Part shown: piece by piece, positions 62,850 to 64,000 of the stretch
Numbering within the stretch: position 1 is the first letter of the stretch
Layout of the letters: every line of letters starts with the position of its first letter
NCBI RefSeq assembly: GCF_910592395.1
Contig: NC_088322.1
Coordinates: 6,877,431-6,941,430, forward strand
Direction of reading: 5' to 3'
Source: Lineus longissimus
Lineage: Eukaryota; Nemertea; Pilidiophora; Heteronemertea; Lineidae
Length of the DNA stretch: 64,000 nucleotides
Made by a program: the position numbers and the translations under genes
The notes under the pieces: model-generated
Databases searched by the model: none
What the model was told of the DNA's origin: nothing
The model's input: only the letters and a program-made list of their open reading frames with translations

Positions 62850-64000
62850 GTATTTTTATTATTTTTATTATTATACAGAATATAGCTCCCTAATCAGAAA
62901 ATCCGCTCTAGGGCGCTTTACAGAGATAAAACATTCATTGCACACAAATATTGAAAAAGATAAGATATTGATAATACCTGTAAAAACTCGTAAAAATTTA
63001 GACATTGTAATAGCTTTTAAAAAATAAGGTCTTTACTGACTTCTTATATACATCGAGACTGGAAGATTGTCTTACGGCCAAGGGCAGTGCATTCCACAGG
63101 CCAGGTGCCACCTGTTTGAAAGATCGAATTCCATGTCGTACCGTCCTGGTTCTCGGTAACGACAGAAGGCACTGGTCTGCGGAACGCAACGCTTGAGTTG
63201 GCGCGTGTCTCTTTACTAAATCCTCAATGTATATTGGCGCTGTTCCATTCAGTGCCTTGTAGGCATACAGTAGAATCTTATACTGTACCCTACAATGCAC
63301 CGGAAGCCAGTGAAGCTGAAAGAGAACCGGAGTTATATGGTCTCGCCGTTTTGTCCCTGTTATTATTCGAGCTGTGGTGTTCTGCACTTTTTGAAGTTTC
63401 GACATCGGTTGGTCAGTTATTCCATACAGAAGGCCATTGGCATAATCGAGTCTGGAAACTACGGTGGCTTGTACAAGCGATTTACATGCATGGTCATTTA
63501 GATAGGGTTTGATTCTGCTGATGTTTCTCAAGTGAAAGTGACAAATGCGCGATACATTATTAACATGTTTTTCCATTGTTAAAGAGGAGTCCATGAAAGC
63601 CCCAATATTTTTTACACAGTCAGCAGGCTTGATCGAACAACCACCAACTCTAAGACATAACTCCTTGCAGAAATGCTCCATGTGTTTAGGATAAAATGCA
63701 ATAAACTCTGTCTTATCGTCATTTTGCTTCAGTCCATTTGTCCTCAACCAGGGTTTTAAGTCCTGGACACAGGCTTCTATTGAAGCAATAGCACATTTTA
63801 TGTTATCTGGAGATGGTTTAATGGCCAAATAGTCCTGTGCATCATCGGCGTAAAGATGGTATGGCAGACAATGTTTTTTTCAGGAGGTTGCCAATTGGCT
63901 TGGTGTACATACAATACAATTTGGGGCCAAGCACTAACCCTTGTGGGATACCGTATTTCAGACACCTGTCATCCGATACATGATCCCTAACTGCGACAGA
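62850..64000 (-). mobile_element. Non-LTR retrotransposon (CR1/L2/Jockey-type), 3' part
   Basis: It carries the end of a reverse-transcriptase frame on the minus strand, about 145 bp of 3' trailer and an AT-rich (TAATAATAAAAATAA) tail at 62850-62880, where the element stops. It continues past the right edge of the window. Confidence 0.8.
62998..64000 (-). pseudogene. Reverse transcriptase, C-terminal part, frameshifted
   Basis: Reading leftwards from the edge, YGIPQGLVLGPKLY (motif 4-like) is followed after a seven-T run (63874-63880 on the plus strand) by a shift of one base. The frame then goes on with the catalytic LYADDAQDY (YADD, 63841-63852). The last 276 codons (63828-62998) are open: KTEFIAFYPK, SRLDYANGLLYG, LHWLPVHCRVQYKILLYAYK, GLWNALPLAVR, then a stop. 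These are hallmarks of CR1/L2/Jockey-type elements. The homopolymer frameshift may be a real mutation or a sequencing error. Confidence 0.82.

Overview
This is an animal nuclear window, not a bacterial one. Genes are split by GT-AG introns, and the spacer DNA is crowded with foldback elements, MITEs, SINE- and LINE-type pieces and minisatellites. The recognisable genes are animal families (Rab3GAP catalytic subunit, an SLC22 transporter, PAN/Apple-like and death-fold-like exons). A compact but TE-rich genome like this fits a marine invertebrate such as a lancelet, hemichordate, mollusc or brachiopod. I cannot settle the phylum by reading.

Left part (1-22.7 kb): the minus strand carries the first nine coding exons of a RAB3GAP1 orthologue. 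Its ATG is at 22712 and the gene runs off the left edge. Its roughly 15 kb eighth intron holds, on the opposite strand, a 2.6 kb single-exon gene for a divergent ankyrin plus six-membrane-helix, TRP-like channel (4170-6740). The same intron also holds SINE-like, mariner-like and CACTA-like debris.

Middle part (22.7-47.6 kb): repeats dominate from 24 to 30 kb, including a Tigger/pogo-type transposon (26599-29074) with inverted ends and a broken transposase. Two spliced genes on the plus strand follow. One is a four-exon, 146-residue secreted protein (31437-32776). The other is a five-exon secreted protein (34538-38741) with a PAN/Apple-like cysteine module, a Ser/Thr-rich linker and a ZP-C-like end. 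Next come a TIR element (39700-40088), a 53-bp minisatellite of about 25 copies (40420-41740), a 0.46 kb direct duplication and a minus-strand first exon with a death-fold look (47443-47621).

Right part (47.6-64 kb): four copies of one 444-bp TIR element lie here. Two identical direct copies are bounded together by one 4-bp duplication, like a composite transposon. The minus strand then carries a complete eight-exon SLC22 organic-ion transporter gene (53565-62537, 557 residues) with a decayed copy of its fourth exon in an intron. A broken non-LTR reverse transcriptase fragment runs off the right edge.

The gene models were built by joining reading frames across GT-AG sites with matching phases. 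RAB3GAP1 and SLC22 are secure. The PAN-ZP-like and small secreted genes are strong as splicing models but weaker as family assignments.
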